Shown here in pieces: positions 56,659 to 64,000 of a stretch of DNA of 64,000 nucleotides. Numbering within the stretch: the first letter of the stretch is position 1; every line of letters starts with the position of its first letter. Where the stretch lies: positions 89,720 to 153,719 of the forward strand of contig NZ_JAKJRU010000009.1 in NCBI RefSeq assembly GCF_021726475.1, given 5' to 3'. The notes below the pieces were generated by a model. It did not search any database. It was not told the origin of the DNA and saw only the letters and a list, made by a program, of their open reading frames with translations. This DNA is from Pseudomonas oligotrophica. Its GTDB lineage: Bacteria; Pseudomonadota; Gammaproteobacteria; Pseudomonadales; Pseudomonadaceae. A program made the translations under genes and the position numbers.

Positions 56659-56740
56659 GCACGGCGCGGCCCGCTGGGCCCTTTGCCTGCGGCCGCGCTT
56701 GGAGGATGATCCGCCGCTCCAGCCTACGAAGGAGTTCCTG

Positions 56741-57181
56741 ATGAGTTATCCCCTGCTGCATGTGGTGCATCTGCTGGCAGCGATCGGCTTCATCGGCACG
56801 CTGTTCTTCGAAGTGGTGATCCTCGCCCGGGCCAAGCGCGAGCTGGCCGCCGACAGCGTCCCGGCGCTGGAGCGGGCGGTCGGCGCGCGCTCGCGGGTGG
56901 TGCTGCACTGGGTGGTGCTGTTCGTCTACGGCGCCGGCATCGCCCTGGCCTGGCAGCATCGCCAGTTGCTGGCGGCGCCGCTGGAAAGCAGCTTCGCCAC
57001 GCTGCTGTGGCTGAAGATCCTGCTGGCCGCCGGGGTGTTCCTCAGCTTCGGCCTGGTCGCCGTGCTGCTGCGGCGTGGCGGCATGACGCCGGAGCGCTAC
57101 CGGGCGCTGCACTGGGCGATCCTGGCGCAGATGATCGGCATCGTGGTGCTGGCCAAGGCGATGTTCTACCTGCACTGGTAA
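56741..57181 (+). CDS. CopD-like integral membrane protein
   Basis: A 146-residue protein with four predicted membrane helices (about 5-25, 50-70, 85-108, 122-142). His residues in the helices (LLHVVHLLAAIGF, VVLHWVVLF, ALHWAILAQ) are placed as in CopD-family or small haem-binding membrane proteins. No copper gene is adjacent, so copper uptake is not claimed. ATG 56741 follows GAAGGAGTTCCTG. It stands alone between the glycine-zipper gene and an acyl-CoA dehydrogenase gene. Confidence 0.65.
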   Translation: MSYPLLHVVHLLAAIGFIGTLFFEVVILARAKRELAADSVPALERAVGARSRVVLHWVVLFVYGAGIALAWQHRQLLAAPLESSFATLLWLKILLAAGVFLSFGLVAVLLRRGGMTPERYRALHWAILAQMIGIVVLAKAMFYLHW

Positions 57182-57216
57182 GTACCGCGCACATAGCAGC
57201 GTGGCGCCCGGACGTG

Positions 57217-57230
57217 ATGATTTCGGTCAA
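57217..57230 (+). promoter_or_regulatory. Possible FNR-type box before acyl-CoA dehydrogenase
   Basis: ATGAT-TTCG-GTCAA, eight of ten positions of TTGAT-N4-ATCAA, 114 bases before the gene start. Weak on its own. Confidence 0.25.
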
Positions 57231-57344
57231 GTGCGGCGCGGTTTTCGCGGCGGTTATCGGCGTCGATTCAGCAAGTGCAGTCTCGTTGCGTTCGCACCGG
57301 CGCGGGCTAAGGTTGGCCGATCGCAACCCGCACCGGAGCCCTTC

Positions 57345-58592
57345 ATGGATTTCGCCTACAGCCCCCGCGTCGAGGCGCTGCGCCAGCAGCTGCGCGACTT
57401 CATGGACCAGCACATCGTGCCGCGCATCGGCGCCTGGCATGCCGAGGTCGATGCCGGCCACTACCCGGTGTCGTTCATGGACGATCTCAAGGCGCTGGCG
57501 CGCGAGGAGGGCCTGTGGAACCTGTTCCTGCCCTCGCTCGGCGCGAACGAGCCAGGCATGGGCTTGAGCAACCTCGAGTACGCGCCCTTGGCCGAGATCA
57601 TGGGCCGGGTGCACTGGGCCTCGGAGGTGTTCAACTGCAACGCGCCGGACACCGGCAACATGGAGCTGCTGCACCTGTTCGCCACGCCGGCGCAGCGTGA
57701 GCGCTGGCTCAAGCCGCTGCTCGAGGGGCAGATCCGCTCGGCCTTCGCCATGACCGAGCCGGACGTGCCGTCCTCGGATGCCACCAACATCCAGACGCTT
57801 ATCCGCCGCGACGGCGACGACTACGTGATCAACGGCCGCAAGTGGTTCATCACCAACGCCTCGCACCCCAATTGCAAGTTGTTGATCGTGATGGGCAAGA
57901 CCGACCCGGATGCCGAGACGCACCGCCAGCAGAGCATGATCCTGGTGCCCTTCGACACGCCCGGCGTCGAGCTGGTGCGCAACATCCCGGTGATGAACCA
58001 CATCGCCCCCGAAGGCCACAGCGAGCTGCTGCTGCGCAACGTGCGGGTGCCGGCCGGCAACCTGCTCGGGGCGCAGGGCGAGGGCTTCATGATGGCCCAG
58101 GCGCGGCTGGGCCCGGGGCGCATCCACCACTGCATGCGCTCGATCGGCATGGCCGAGCTGGCGCTGGAACTGATGGTCGAGCGCGCCCAGGAGCGCAAGG
58201 CCTTCGGCCGATACCTGCAGCAGTATTCCAACATCGCCGACTGGATCGCCGAGTCGCGCATCGAGATCGAGCAGGCGCGCCTGCTGGTGCTCAAGACCGC
58301 CTGGATGATCGACGCGGTCGGCGCCAGGGCTGCGCGCAAGGAGATCGCCATGATCAAGGCGCTGGTGCCGCGCATGCACACCCGCGTGGTGGACCGGGCC
58401 ATGCAGGTCTACGGCGCCATGGGCCTGACCCCCGACACGCCGCTGGCCGACATGTGGATCGGCGGCCGCGCGCTGCGCTTCGCCGACGGCCCGGACCAGG
58501 TGCACCTGCGCAGCGTGGCGAAGATGGAACTCAAGGCCAGCGAGGCGGTGCGCGGCGCCGGCGCGGCCTACCTCACCCCCGGGCGCCACTGA
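57345..58592 (+). CDS. Acyl-CoA dehydrogenase (ACAD10/11-like)
   Basis: A 415-residue flavoprotein that introduces a trans-2 double bond into an acyl-CoA. FAD and substrate motifs: FAMTEPDVPSSDATNIQT (middle beta domain), WFITNASHP, and C-terminal RKAFGRYLQQYSNIADWIAE and YGAMGLTPDTPLADMW. The IRxFADGPDQVH-type end (LRFADGPDQVHLRSVAK) is typical of the group often found with a phosphotransferase-like partner, which is absent here. The start is ATG 57345 (MDFAYSPRVEALRQQL). It is directly upstream of nosR but separated from it by 216 bp with its own regulatory site. Confidence 0.9.
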   Translation: MDFAYSPRVEALRQQLRDFMDQHIVPRIGAWHAEVDAGHYPVSFMDDLKALAREEGLWNLFLPSLGANEPGMGLSNLEYAPLAEIMGRVHWASEVFNCNAPDTGNMELLHLFATPAQRERWLKPLLEGQIRSAFAMTEPDVPSSDATNIQTLIRRDGDDYVINGRKWFITNASHPNCKLLIVMGKTDPDAETHRQQSMILVPFDTPGVELVRNIPVMNHIAPEGHSELLLRNVRVPAGNLLGAQGEGFMMAQARLGPGRIHHCMRSIGMAELALELMVERAQERKAFGRYLQQYSNIADWIAESRIEIEQARLLVLKTAWMIDAVGARAARKEIAMIKALVPRMHTRVVDRAMQVYGAMGLTPDTPLADMWIGGRALRFADGPDQVHLRSVAKMELKASEAVRGAGAAYLTPGRH

Positions 58593-58730
58593 GGCGCCTG
58601 CGAACCGGTTCAAACCGCCGGGCACGATGTACCGGCACGGTCATTTTTATGGTCTAGCCTTGCTCGGTATCGCAGTTGCCGAGGCGTTTTGTTGACATGG
58701 CGCAATGGAATCAGACCACCCGTCCCCCCC

Positions 58731-58744
58731 TTGATCCCAGTCAA
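58731..58744 (+). promoter_or_regulatory. ANR/DNR box of the nosR promoter
   Basis: TTGAT-CCCA-GTCAA, nine of ten consensus positions of the FNR-family box. If centred at -41.5 the transcript would start near 58779, and TACCAT at 58768-58773 would be the -10. A weaker second site TTGAC-ATGG-CGCAA is at 58692-58705. This fits control by NO/oxygen regulators (DnrD/DNR, ANR) known for denitrification genes. Confidence 0.7.
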
Positions 58745-58808
58745 GGGGGGCAGGCCGGCCGCTCACCTACCATGCGCGCCACACCCCGTAGTGCAAGTAG
58801 GTAACGAC

Positions 58809-60989
58809 ATGAAAGCTCATCGTTTTTCCGGCCGCGACGCCTGGCGCGCGTGGGGAAACGGCCTGATGATTCTTCTGGCCCTGATGTTCTGCAGCCTGCA
58901 GCTCCAGGCCAGGGAGTATGAAGTCGAGCGTCAACGCATCGAGCAGTTCTTCCCCAAGGTCACCCAGATCTCCGAGCCGGAAGGCGACTACCAGGTGCGC
59001 ACCCTCGCCGATGGCGTCGGCACCGTCTACGGCTACGCCTACCAGAGCATCAACGTCACGCCGATCCCGGCGTACTCGGGCAAGCCGATCAATATGCAGG
59101 TGCTGCTCGACCCGAAGGGCACCATCGTCGACGCCTACGTGCTCGAGCACCACGAGCCGATCCTGCTGATCGGCATCCCCGAGCAGAAACTCCACGACTT
59201 CGACCTCAAGTACGCCGGCATCAAGGCTGACCAGCGCGTAGTGGTCGGCCGCTCCAGCGACAAGAACGCCGTGACCATCGATGCCGTGACCGGCGCGACG
59301 GTGACGGTGATGGTGGTCAACGAGATCGTCATGGGATCGGCGCACAAGGTCGCCGCCTCGCTCGGGCTGGTGAAGAACAACCTCGAGGCGCGGCAGAAGC
59401 CGGCCACCGTGCGTGCCGACGTCTACCAGCCCGCCAGCTGGGCCGAGCTGACCGGCAACGGGGCGATCCGCCGCCTGCACCTGACCAACGGCCAGATCAG
59501 CGAGGCCTTCAAGGGCACCGACGCCGAGGGCGTCGACGAGCCGTCGGCCGAGACCGTCGACGAGACCTTCATCGACCTCTACGTGGCCCCGCTGAACCCG
59601 CCGACCATCGGTCGCAACCTGCTGGGCGACAACCAGTACCGCTTCCTGATGGAGGAACTCAAGCCGGGCGAGCACGCCATCGCCGTGCTCGGCAGCGGCG
59701 AATACTCGTTCAAGGGCTCGGGCTATGTGCGCGGCGGCATCTTCGATCGGGTGCAGGTGCGCCAGTTCGGCAACATCATCAGTTTCCGCGACCTCGACTT
59801 CCAGCGCCTCAACGACGTCTACGCCGAGGGCATGCCGGAATTCCGCGAGATGGCGATCTTCGTCATCCGCGAGCCGGCCGGCTTCGATCCCGGCACGCCC
59901 TGGACGATGGAACTGCTGGTGCGTCGCCAGACCGGCCCGGTGGACGGCATCTTCACCAGCTTCGAGCTGCCCTACCAGATCCCCGAGGAGTACATCGAGC
60001 GGCCGCAGCCGACCGCCGAGGAACTGGCCGCCATCGAGGAAGCCAACCGGCCGATGTGGGTCAACATCTGGTACCAGAAGAGCTTCCAGATCGGCGTGAT
60101 CGTCGCCGCCCTGGGCCTGCTGACGGTCATCCTGTTCGCGCAGGACAAGTTCACCCAGCACCCGAACTTCCTGCACTGGCTGCGTCGTGGCTACCTGATC
60201 TTCACCGTGGTCTTCATCGGCTGGTACGCGCTGGGGCAGCTCTCGGTGATCAACGTGCTGACCTTCGTCCACGCGCTGTTCCAGGACTTCCGCTGGGAGC
60301 TGTTCCTCTCCGACCCGGTGATCTTCATCCTCTGGACCTTCACCGCGGCGACCATCCTGCTCTGGGGGCGTGGCGTGTTCTGCGGCTGGCTGTGCCCCTT
60401 CGGCGCGCTGCAGGAGCTGATCAACGAGGCTGCGCGCAAGCTGAAGATCCCGCAGTACGAGCTGCCCTTCGCGGTGCACGAGCGGCTCTGGGCGATCAAG
60501 TACATCGTCCTGCTGGTGCTGTTCGGCATCTCCCTGGAGTCGATGATGGCCGCCGAACGGGCCGCCGAGATCGAGCCGTTCAAGACCGCGATCATGCTCA
60601 AGTTCGACCGCCAGTGGTGGTTCGTGCTCTACGCGGTGTTCCTGCTGGTGATCAACATCTTCACCCGCAAGGTGTACTGCCGCTACGTCTGCCCGCTGGG
60701 CGCGGCGCTGGCGATCCCCACCAAGCTGCGCCTGTTCGACTGGCTCAAGCGCCGCAAGGAGTGCGGCAGCCCCTGCCAGCTGTGCGCCAAGGAATGCGAG
60801 ATCCAGGCGATCCACCCGGATGGTCACATCAACGCCAACGAGTGCCACTACTGCCTCGATTGCCAGATGACCTACCACAACGATCACAAGTGCCCGCCGC
60901 TGGTGAACAAGAACAAGCGCAAGAAGCGCGACAAGAAGGCTCCGGCCGACGCCAACCTGATTCCCGTCGTTGAAGTCGTTGAACCCTGA
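58809..60989 (+). CDS. nosR: NosR, membrane flavo-iron-sulfur protein for N2O reduction
   Basis: A 726-residue polytopic protein that supplies electrons to and supports expression of nitrous oxide reductase. Export signal/TM near 14-34 ([19 protein letters not shown]), periplasmic flavin-binding domain with the covalent FMN motif DAVTGAT (Asp158-Thr164), then about five to six helices starting near 425. The polyferredoxin-like Cys motifs are [12 protein letters not shown] and [13 protein letters not shown], and a C-terminal double-cluster domain [18 protein letters not shown] and [22 protein letters not shown] 58809 ([16 protein letters not shown]). First gene of the nos cluster, 71 bp before nosZ. 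Confidence 0.97.
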   Translation: MKAHRFSGRDAWRAWGNGLMILLALMFCSLQLQAREYEVERQRIEQFFPKVTQISEPEGDYQVRTLADGVGTVYGYAYQSINVTPIPAYSGKPINMQVLLDPKGTIVDAYVLEHHEPILLIGIPEQKLHDFDLKYAGIKADQRVVVGRSSDKNAVTIDAVTGATVTVMVVNEIVMGSAHKVAASLGLVKNNLEARQKPATVRADVYQPASWAELTGNGAIRRLHLTNGQISEAFKGTDAEGVDEPSAETVDETFIDLYVAPLNPPTIGRNLLGDNQYRFLMEELKPGEHAIAVLGSGEYSFKGSGYVRGGIFDRVQVRQFGNIISFRDLDFQRLNDVYAEGMPEFREMAIFVIREPAGFDPGTPWTMELLVRRQTGPVDGIFTSFELPYQIPEEYIERPQPTAEELAAIEEANRPMWVNIWYQKSFQIGVIVAALGLLTVILFAQDKFTQHPNFLHWLRRGYLIFTVVFIGWYALGQLSVINVLTFVHALFQDFRWELFLSDPVIFILWTFTAATILLWGRGVFCGWLCPFGALQELINEAARKLKIPQYELPFAVHERLWAIKYIVLLVLFGISLESMMAAERAAEIEPFKTAIMLKFDRQWWFVLYAVFLLVINIFTRKVYCRYVCPLGAALAIPTKLRLFDWLKRRKECGSPCQLCAKECEIQAIHPDGHINANECHYCLDCQMTYHNDHKCPPLVNKNKRKKRDKKAPADANLIPVVEVVEP

Positions 60990-61060
60990 GTGCCCGCCGC
61001 CGGCGAGTCGCTCGCAACCAACACACCCCTGTGTTTGTGAGTCAAAAGGAGCAACACCCC

Positions 61061-62971
61061 ATGAGTGACAAGAGCAAGAATCCAGAGACCCTGGACAAGG
61101 GCGGCATCAGCCGTCGCAGCTTCCTCGGTGCCTCCGCGGTGACCGGTGCAGCCGTCGCGGCGACCGCCTTCGGCGGCGCGGTGATGACGCGCGAGTCCTG
61201 GGCGGCCGCGGTGAAGGAATCCAAGCAGAAGATCCACGTCGCGCCGGGCGAGCTCGACGAGTACTACGGCTTCTGGAGCGGCGGCCACCAGGGCGAGGTG
61301 CGCGTGCTGGGCATTCCGTCCATGCGCGAGCTGATGCGCATCCCGGTGTTCAACGTCGACTCGGCCACCGGCTGGGGCCTGACCAATGAAAGCCGCGCGA
61401 TCATGGGCGACAGCGCCAAGTTCCTCAACGGCGACTGCCACCACCCGCACATCTCGATGACCGACGGCAAGTACGACGGCAAGTACCTGTTCATCAACGA
61501 CAAGGCCAACACCCGCGTCGCACGTATCCGCCTGGATATTATGAAGTGCGACAAGATCCTGACCGTGCCGAACTGCCAGGCCATCCACGGCCTGCGCCTG
61601 CAGAAGGTGCCGCACACCAAGTACGTGTTCGCCAACGCCGAATTCGTCATCCCGCACCCGAACGACGGCAAGGTGTTCGACCTGCAGGATGAAAACAGCT
61701 ACACGATGTACAACGTCATCGACGCCGAGAAGATGGAGATGGCCTTCCAGATCATCGTCGACGGCAACCTGGACAACACCGACGCCGACTACACCGGCCG
61801 CTTCGCCGCTGCCACCTGCTACAACTCCGAGAAGGCCTACGACCTCGGCGGCATGATGCGCAACGAGCGCGACTGGGTCGTGGTGTTCGACATCGAGGCG
61901 GCCGAGAAGGCGGTCAAGGCCGGCAAGTTCACCACCCTGGGCGACTCCAAGGTGCCGGTGCTCGACGGCCGCAAGAAGGGCGACAAGGACAGCGAGTTCA
62001 CCCGCTACATCCCGGTGCCGAAGAACCCGCACGGCTGCAACACCTCGCCCGACGGCAAGTACTTCATCGCCAACGGCAAGCTGTCGCCGACCGTGACCAT
62101 GATCGAGATCGCCCAGCTGCCCGACCTGTTCGCCGGCAAGCTGAAGGATCCGCGCGACGTGGTCGTCGGCGAGCCCGAGCTGGGCCTCGGCCCGCTGCAC
62201 ACCACCTTCGACGGCCGCGGCAACGGCTACACCACGCTGTTCATCGACAGCCAGGTGGTCAAGTGGAACATCGAGGAAGCCCGTCGCGCCTACAAGGGCG
62301 AGAAGGTCAACTACATCAAGCAGAAGCTCGACGTGCACTACCAGCCGGGCCACATCCACGCCTCGCTCACCGAAACCAGCGAAGCGGACGGCAAGTGGCT
62401 GGTCGCGCTGTGCAAGTTCGGCAAGGACCGCTTCCTGCCCACCGGCCCGCTGCACCCGGAGAACGACCAGCTGATCGACATCTCCGGCGACGAGATGAAG
62501 CTGGTGCACGACGGCCCGACCTTCGCCGAGCCGCATGACTGCATCATGGCCCGTCGCGACCAGATCAAGACCAAGAAGATCTGGGACCGCAACGATCCGT
62601 TCTTCGCCCCCACCGTGGAGCGCGCGAAGAAGGACGGCATCAACCTGGAGACCGACAACAAGGTCATCCGCGACGGCAACAAGGTGCGCGTCTACATGAC
62701 CTCCATGGCGCCGAGCTACGGCGTGCAGGAGTTCACCGTCAAGCAGGGCGACGAAGTCACCGTGACCATCACCAACATCGACCAGATCGAGGACGTGTCC
62801 CACGGCTTCGTCATGGTCAACCATGGTGTGAGCATGGAGATCAGCCCGCAGCAGACCTCATCCATTACCTTCGTGGCCGACAAGCCCGGCCTGCACTGGT
62901 ACTACTGCAGCTGGTTCTGCCACGCGCTGCACATGGAGATGGTCGGCCGCATGATGGTCGAGCCGGCCTGA
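61061..62971 (+). CDS. nosZ: Nitrous oxide reductase NosZ (clade I, Tat-exported)
   Basis: A 636-residue periplasmic copper enzyme that reduces N2O to N2. A twin-arginine signal SRRSFLG (17-23) precedes a seven-bladed propeller whose His ligands of the CuZ cluster are visible in [45 protein letters not shown] and EPHDCIM. The C-terminal cupredoxin has the CuA ligands His581 (DVSHGF), Cys616, Trp618, Cys620 ([12 protein letters not shown]), His624 and Met627. Highly similar to P. stutzeri NosZ as I remember it, offset by two residues. AAGGAG lies 9 bases before the ATG. Clade I is indicated by the Tat signal and by nosR. Confidence 0.98.
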   Translation: MSDKSKNPETLDKGGISRRSFLGASAVTGAAVAATAFGGAVMTRESWAAAVKESKQKIHVAPGELDEYYGFWSGGHQGEVRVLGIPSMRELMRIPVFNVDSATGWGLTNESRAIMGDSAKFLNGDCHHPHISMTDGKYDGKYLFINDKANTRVARIRLDIMKCDKILTVPNCQAIHGLRLQKVPHTKYVFANAEFVIPHPNDGKVFDLQDENSYTMYNVIDAEKMEMAFQIIVDGNLDNTDADYTGRFAAATCYNSEKAYDLGGMMRNERDWVVVFDIEAAEKAVKAGKFTTLGDSKVPVLDGRKKGDKDSEFTRYIPVPKNPHGCNTSPDGKYFIANGKLSPTVTMIEIAQLPDLFAGKLKDPRDVVVGEPELGLGPLHTTFDGRGNGYTTLFIDSQVVKWNIEEARRAYKGEKVNYIKQKLDVHYQPGHIHASLTETSEADGKWLVALCKFGKDRFLPTGPLHPENDQLIDISGDEMKLVHDGPTFAEPHDCIMARRDQIKTKKIWDRNDPFFAPTVERAKKDGINLETDNKVIRDGNKVRVYMTSMAPSYGVQEFTVKQGDEVTVTITNIDQIEDVSHGFVMVNHGVSMEISPQQTSSITFVADKPGLHWYYCSWFCHALHMEMVGRMMVEPA

Positions 62972-62979
62972 TCCGGGCC

Positions 62980-63000
62980 GCCCCCGGCCTGGCCGGGGGC
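62980..63000 (+). terminator. Hairpin 1 after nosZ
   Basis: GCCCCCGGC, loop CTG, GCCGGGGGC: a perfect 9-bp GC stem eight bases after the nosZ stop codon, without a T-run. May attenuate read-through into nosD or protect the nosZ 3' end. Confidence 0.65.
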
Positions 63001-63010
63001 ACGGATCGAT

Positions 63011-63037
63011 GCGGGCGGTGCCTGAGGCACCGCCCGC
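63011..63037 (+). terminator. Hairpin 2 after nosZ
   Basis: GCGGGCGGTGCC, loop TGA, GGCACCGCCCGC: a perfect 12-bp stem, ten bases after hairpin 1 and 29 bases before the nosD ATG. No T-run. Confidence 0.65.
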
Positions 63038-63066
63038 GTCACCCCAGGAACCTGCCCGAACGCCGA

Positions 63067-64000
63067 ATGAGGTTAAATGCTGTGCTCGCAACTCGGACCA
63101 ACGGCAACTTCCGCCCCGCGGCGCTCATCGCGCTGCTCGTATTCGCCGGCGCCGCCCAGGCGGCGCCGCAACCCCTCTCGACCCTGCCGCTCGAGCCGCA
63201 GGGCGACAATCGCTGGCTGCTGCCGGCCGGCCAGTACCAGGGCCAGTTCCGCGTTGAGCAGCCCATGGTGCTGCGCTGTGCCGAAGGCGCGGTGCTCGAT
63301 GGCGCCGGCCAGGGCAACGCGCTGACCATCAGCGCCGCCGACGTGACCATCGAAGGCTGCACCATCCGCAACTGGGGCCGTGACATGACGGCGATGAACT
63401 CGGCGATCTTCGTCGAGCGCAGCGCCCGCGGCACGACCCTGCGCGACAACCAGCTGACCGGCGCCGGCTTCGGCATCTGGCTCGACGGCGTGGCGGACGT
63501 CAGCGTGATCGGCAATCGCATCCAGGGCGACCCCAGCGTGCGCTCGCAGGACCGCGGCAACGGCATCCACCTGTATGCGGTCAAGGGCGCGAGGGTGATC
63601 GGCAACCAGGTGCGCGAGACCCGCGACGGCATCTACATCGATACCTCCAACGGCAACCACCTGGAGAACAACTTGCTGGAGGACCTGCGCTACGGCGTGC
63701 ACTACATGTTCGCCAACGACAACAGCGTGATCGGCAACGTCACACGGCGCACCCGCACCGGCTTCGCCCTGATGCAGAGCCGCAAGCTGACCGTCATCGG
63801 CAACCGCTCCGAGCACGACCAGAACTACGGCATGCTGATGAACTACATCACCTACTCGACCATCCGCGACAATTTCGTCAGCGACGTGCAGTCCGGCGAT
63901 ACCGATGGCGACAGCATGATTTCCGGCGGCGAAGGCAAGGCCCTGTTCATCTACAACTCGCTGTTCAACAGCATCGAGAACAACCACTTCGGCAACAGCG
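63067..64000 (+). CDS. nosD: NosD, copper chaperone/maturation protein (3' end outside window)
   Basis: The first 311 codons of a periplasmic right-handed beta-helix protein needed for CuZ assembly. A signal peptide is visible (FRPAALIALLVFAGAAQA, after MRLNAVLATRTNGN), then repeated beta-helix rungs with N-x-I/L patterns: VTIEGCTIRNWG, TTLRDNQLTGAG, VSVIGNRIQGD, ARVIGNQVRETRDGIYI, NHLENNLLED, NSVIGNVTRRT and STIRDNFVSD. The ATG at 63067 is used; a GTG at 63082 is a possible alternative. The frame is open to the right edge. Gene order nosR-nosZ-nosD is standard and nosFY should follow. Confidence 0.95.
   Translation, partial: MRLNAVLATRTNGNFRPAALIALLVFAGAAQAAPQPLSTLPLEPQGDNRWLLPAGQYQGQFRVEQPMVLRCAEGAVLDGAGQGNALTISAADVTIEGCTIRNWGRDMTAMNSAIFVERSARGTTLRDNQLTGAGFGIWLDGVADVSVIGNRIQGDPSVRSQDRGNGIHLYAVKGARVIGNQVRETRDGIYIDTSNGNHLENNLLEDLRYGVHYMFANDNSVIGNVTRRTRTGFALMQSRKLTVIGNRSEHDQNYGMLMNYITYSTIRDNFVSDVQSGDTDGDSMISGGEGKALFIYNSLFNSIENNHFGNS

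Noticed and set aside
56741..57181. Copper uptake protein CopD
   Set aside because: Helix number and His positions are only loosely CopD-like and no copC or copper resistance gene is adjacent; left as CopD-like membrane protein.
60884..62824. 646-codon minus-strand frame opposite nosZ
   Set aside because: Antisense shadow; nosZ on the plus strand is unambiguous.

Overview
The window looks like the chromosome of a GC-rich Pseudomonadaceae member close to the Stutzerimonas (Pseudomonas stutzeri) group. This rests on recognisable protein families (NosR/NosZ, PhhA/B/C/R, a PctA-type chemoreceptor, BqsR/S, SbcC/D), on REP-like palindromes and 'GTAGGGTGG' hairpin repeats between genes, and on A-rich Crc/Hfq-type leaders. 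No rRNA, tRNA, CRISPR array, insertion sequence or prophage was seen. Both window edges cut a gene: cynS on the left and nosD on the right.

Layout. 0-4 kb: a minus-strand run of class III aminotransferase, glutamine-synthetase-like ligase, PhyH-type dioxygenase and cyanase, apparently one operon of unknown purpose. 4.2-9.1 kb: sbcD-sbcC. 9.1-10 kb: dense repeats, including an eight-copy 39-bp tandem array. 10-11.4 kb: a WYL regulator and two small genes. 11.4-14.6 kb: a ferrous-iron type two-component operon (PepSY, PepSY, bqsR-like, bqsS-like) divergent from a CusF-like gene that has lost its Met ligands. 14.7-18 kb: RluA-family pseudouridine synthase, PilT/PilU-type ATPase and a Nei-type glycosylase. 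18.2-22.5 kb: an archaeal-type AMP phosphorylase and PRPP synthetase pair behind a sigma-54 activator gene.

23.4-49.6 kb is an amino-acid catabolic region: Lrp regulator, indolepyruvate ferredoxin oxidoreductase, Leu/Phe/Val dehydrogenase, NSS transporter, hpd, fumarylacetoacetate hydrolase, maiA, a second NSS transporter, a PctA-like amino-acid chemoreceptor, then phhABC and phhR. Homogentisate dioxygenase (hmgA) is missing from the expected place. Between phhA and phhR sits a tricarballylate/citrate-type module (tctC-like receptor, LysR regulator, tcuA, tcuB, 2-hydroxyacid dehydrogenase). The cis elements tie this region together: four TyrR/PhhR-like boxes (two before hpd, one before phhA, one before phhR), A-rich AANAANAA motifs before at least six catabolic or transport genes, and a matched LysR-type inverted repeat before both tctC and tcuA.

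49.5-58.6 kb: hybrid sensor kinase, L-serine dehydratase, thioredoxin-reductase-like flavoprotein, TRAP-type binding protein, DUF488, an AT-rich divergent promoter region, a glycine-zipper protein, a CopD-like membrane protein and an acyl-CoA dehydrogenase. 58.8-64 kb: nosR-nosZ-nosD, the start of the nitrous oxide reductase cluster, with a near-consensus ANR/DNR box before nosR and two strong back-to-back hairpins between nosZ and nosD.

All functional calls come from reading the translated sequences and remembered family motifs. No database search was run.
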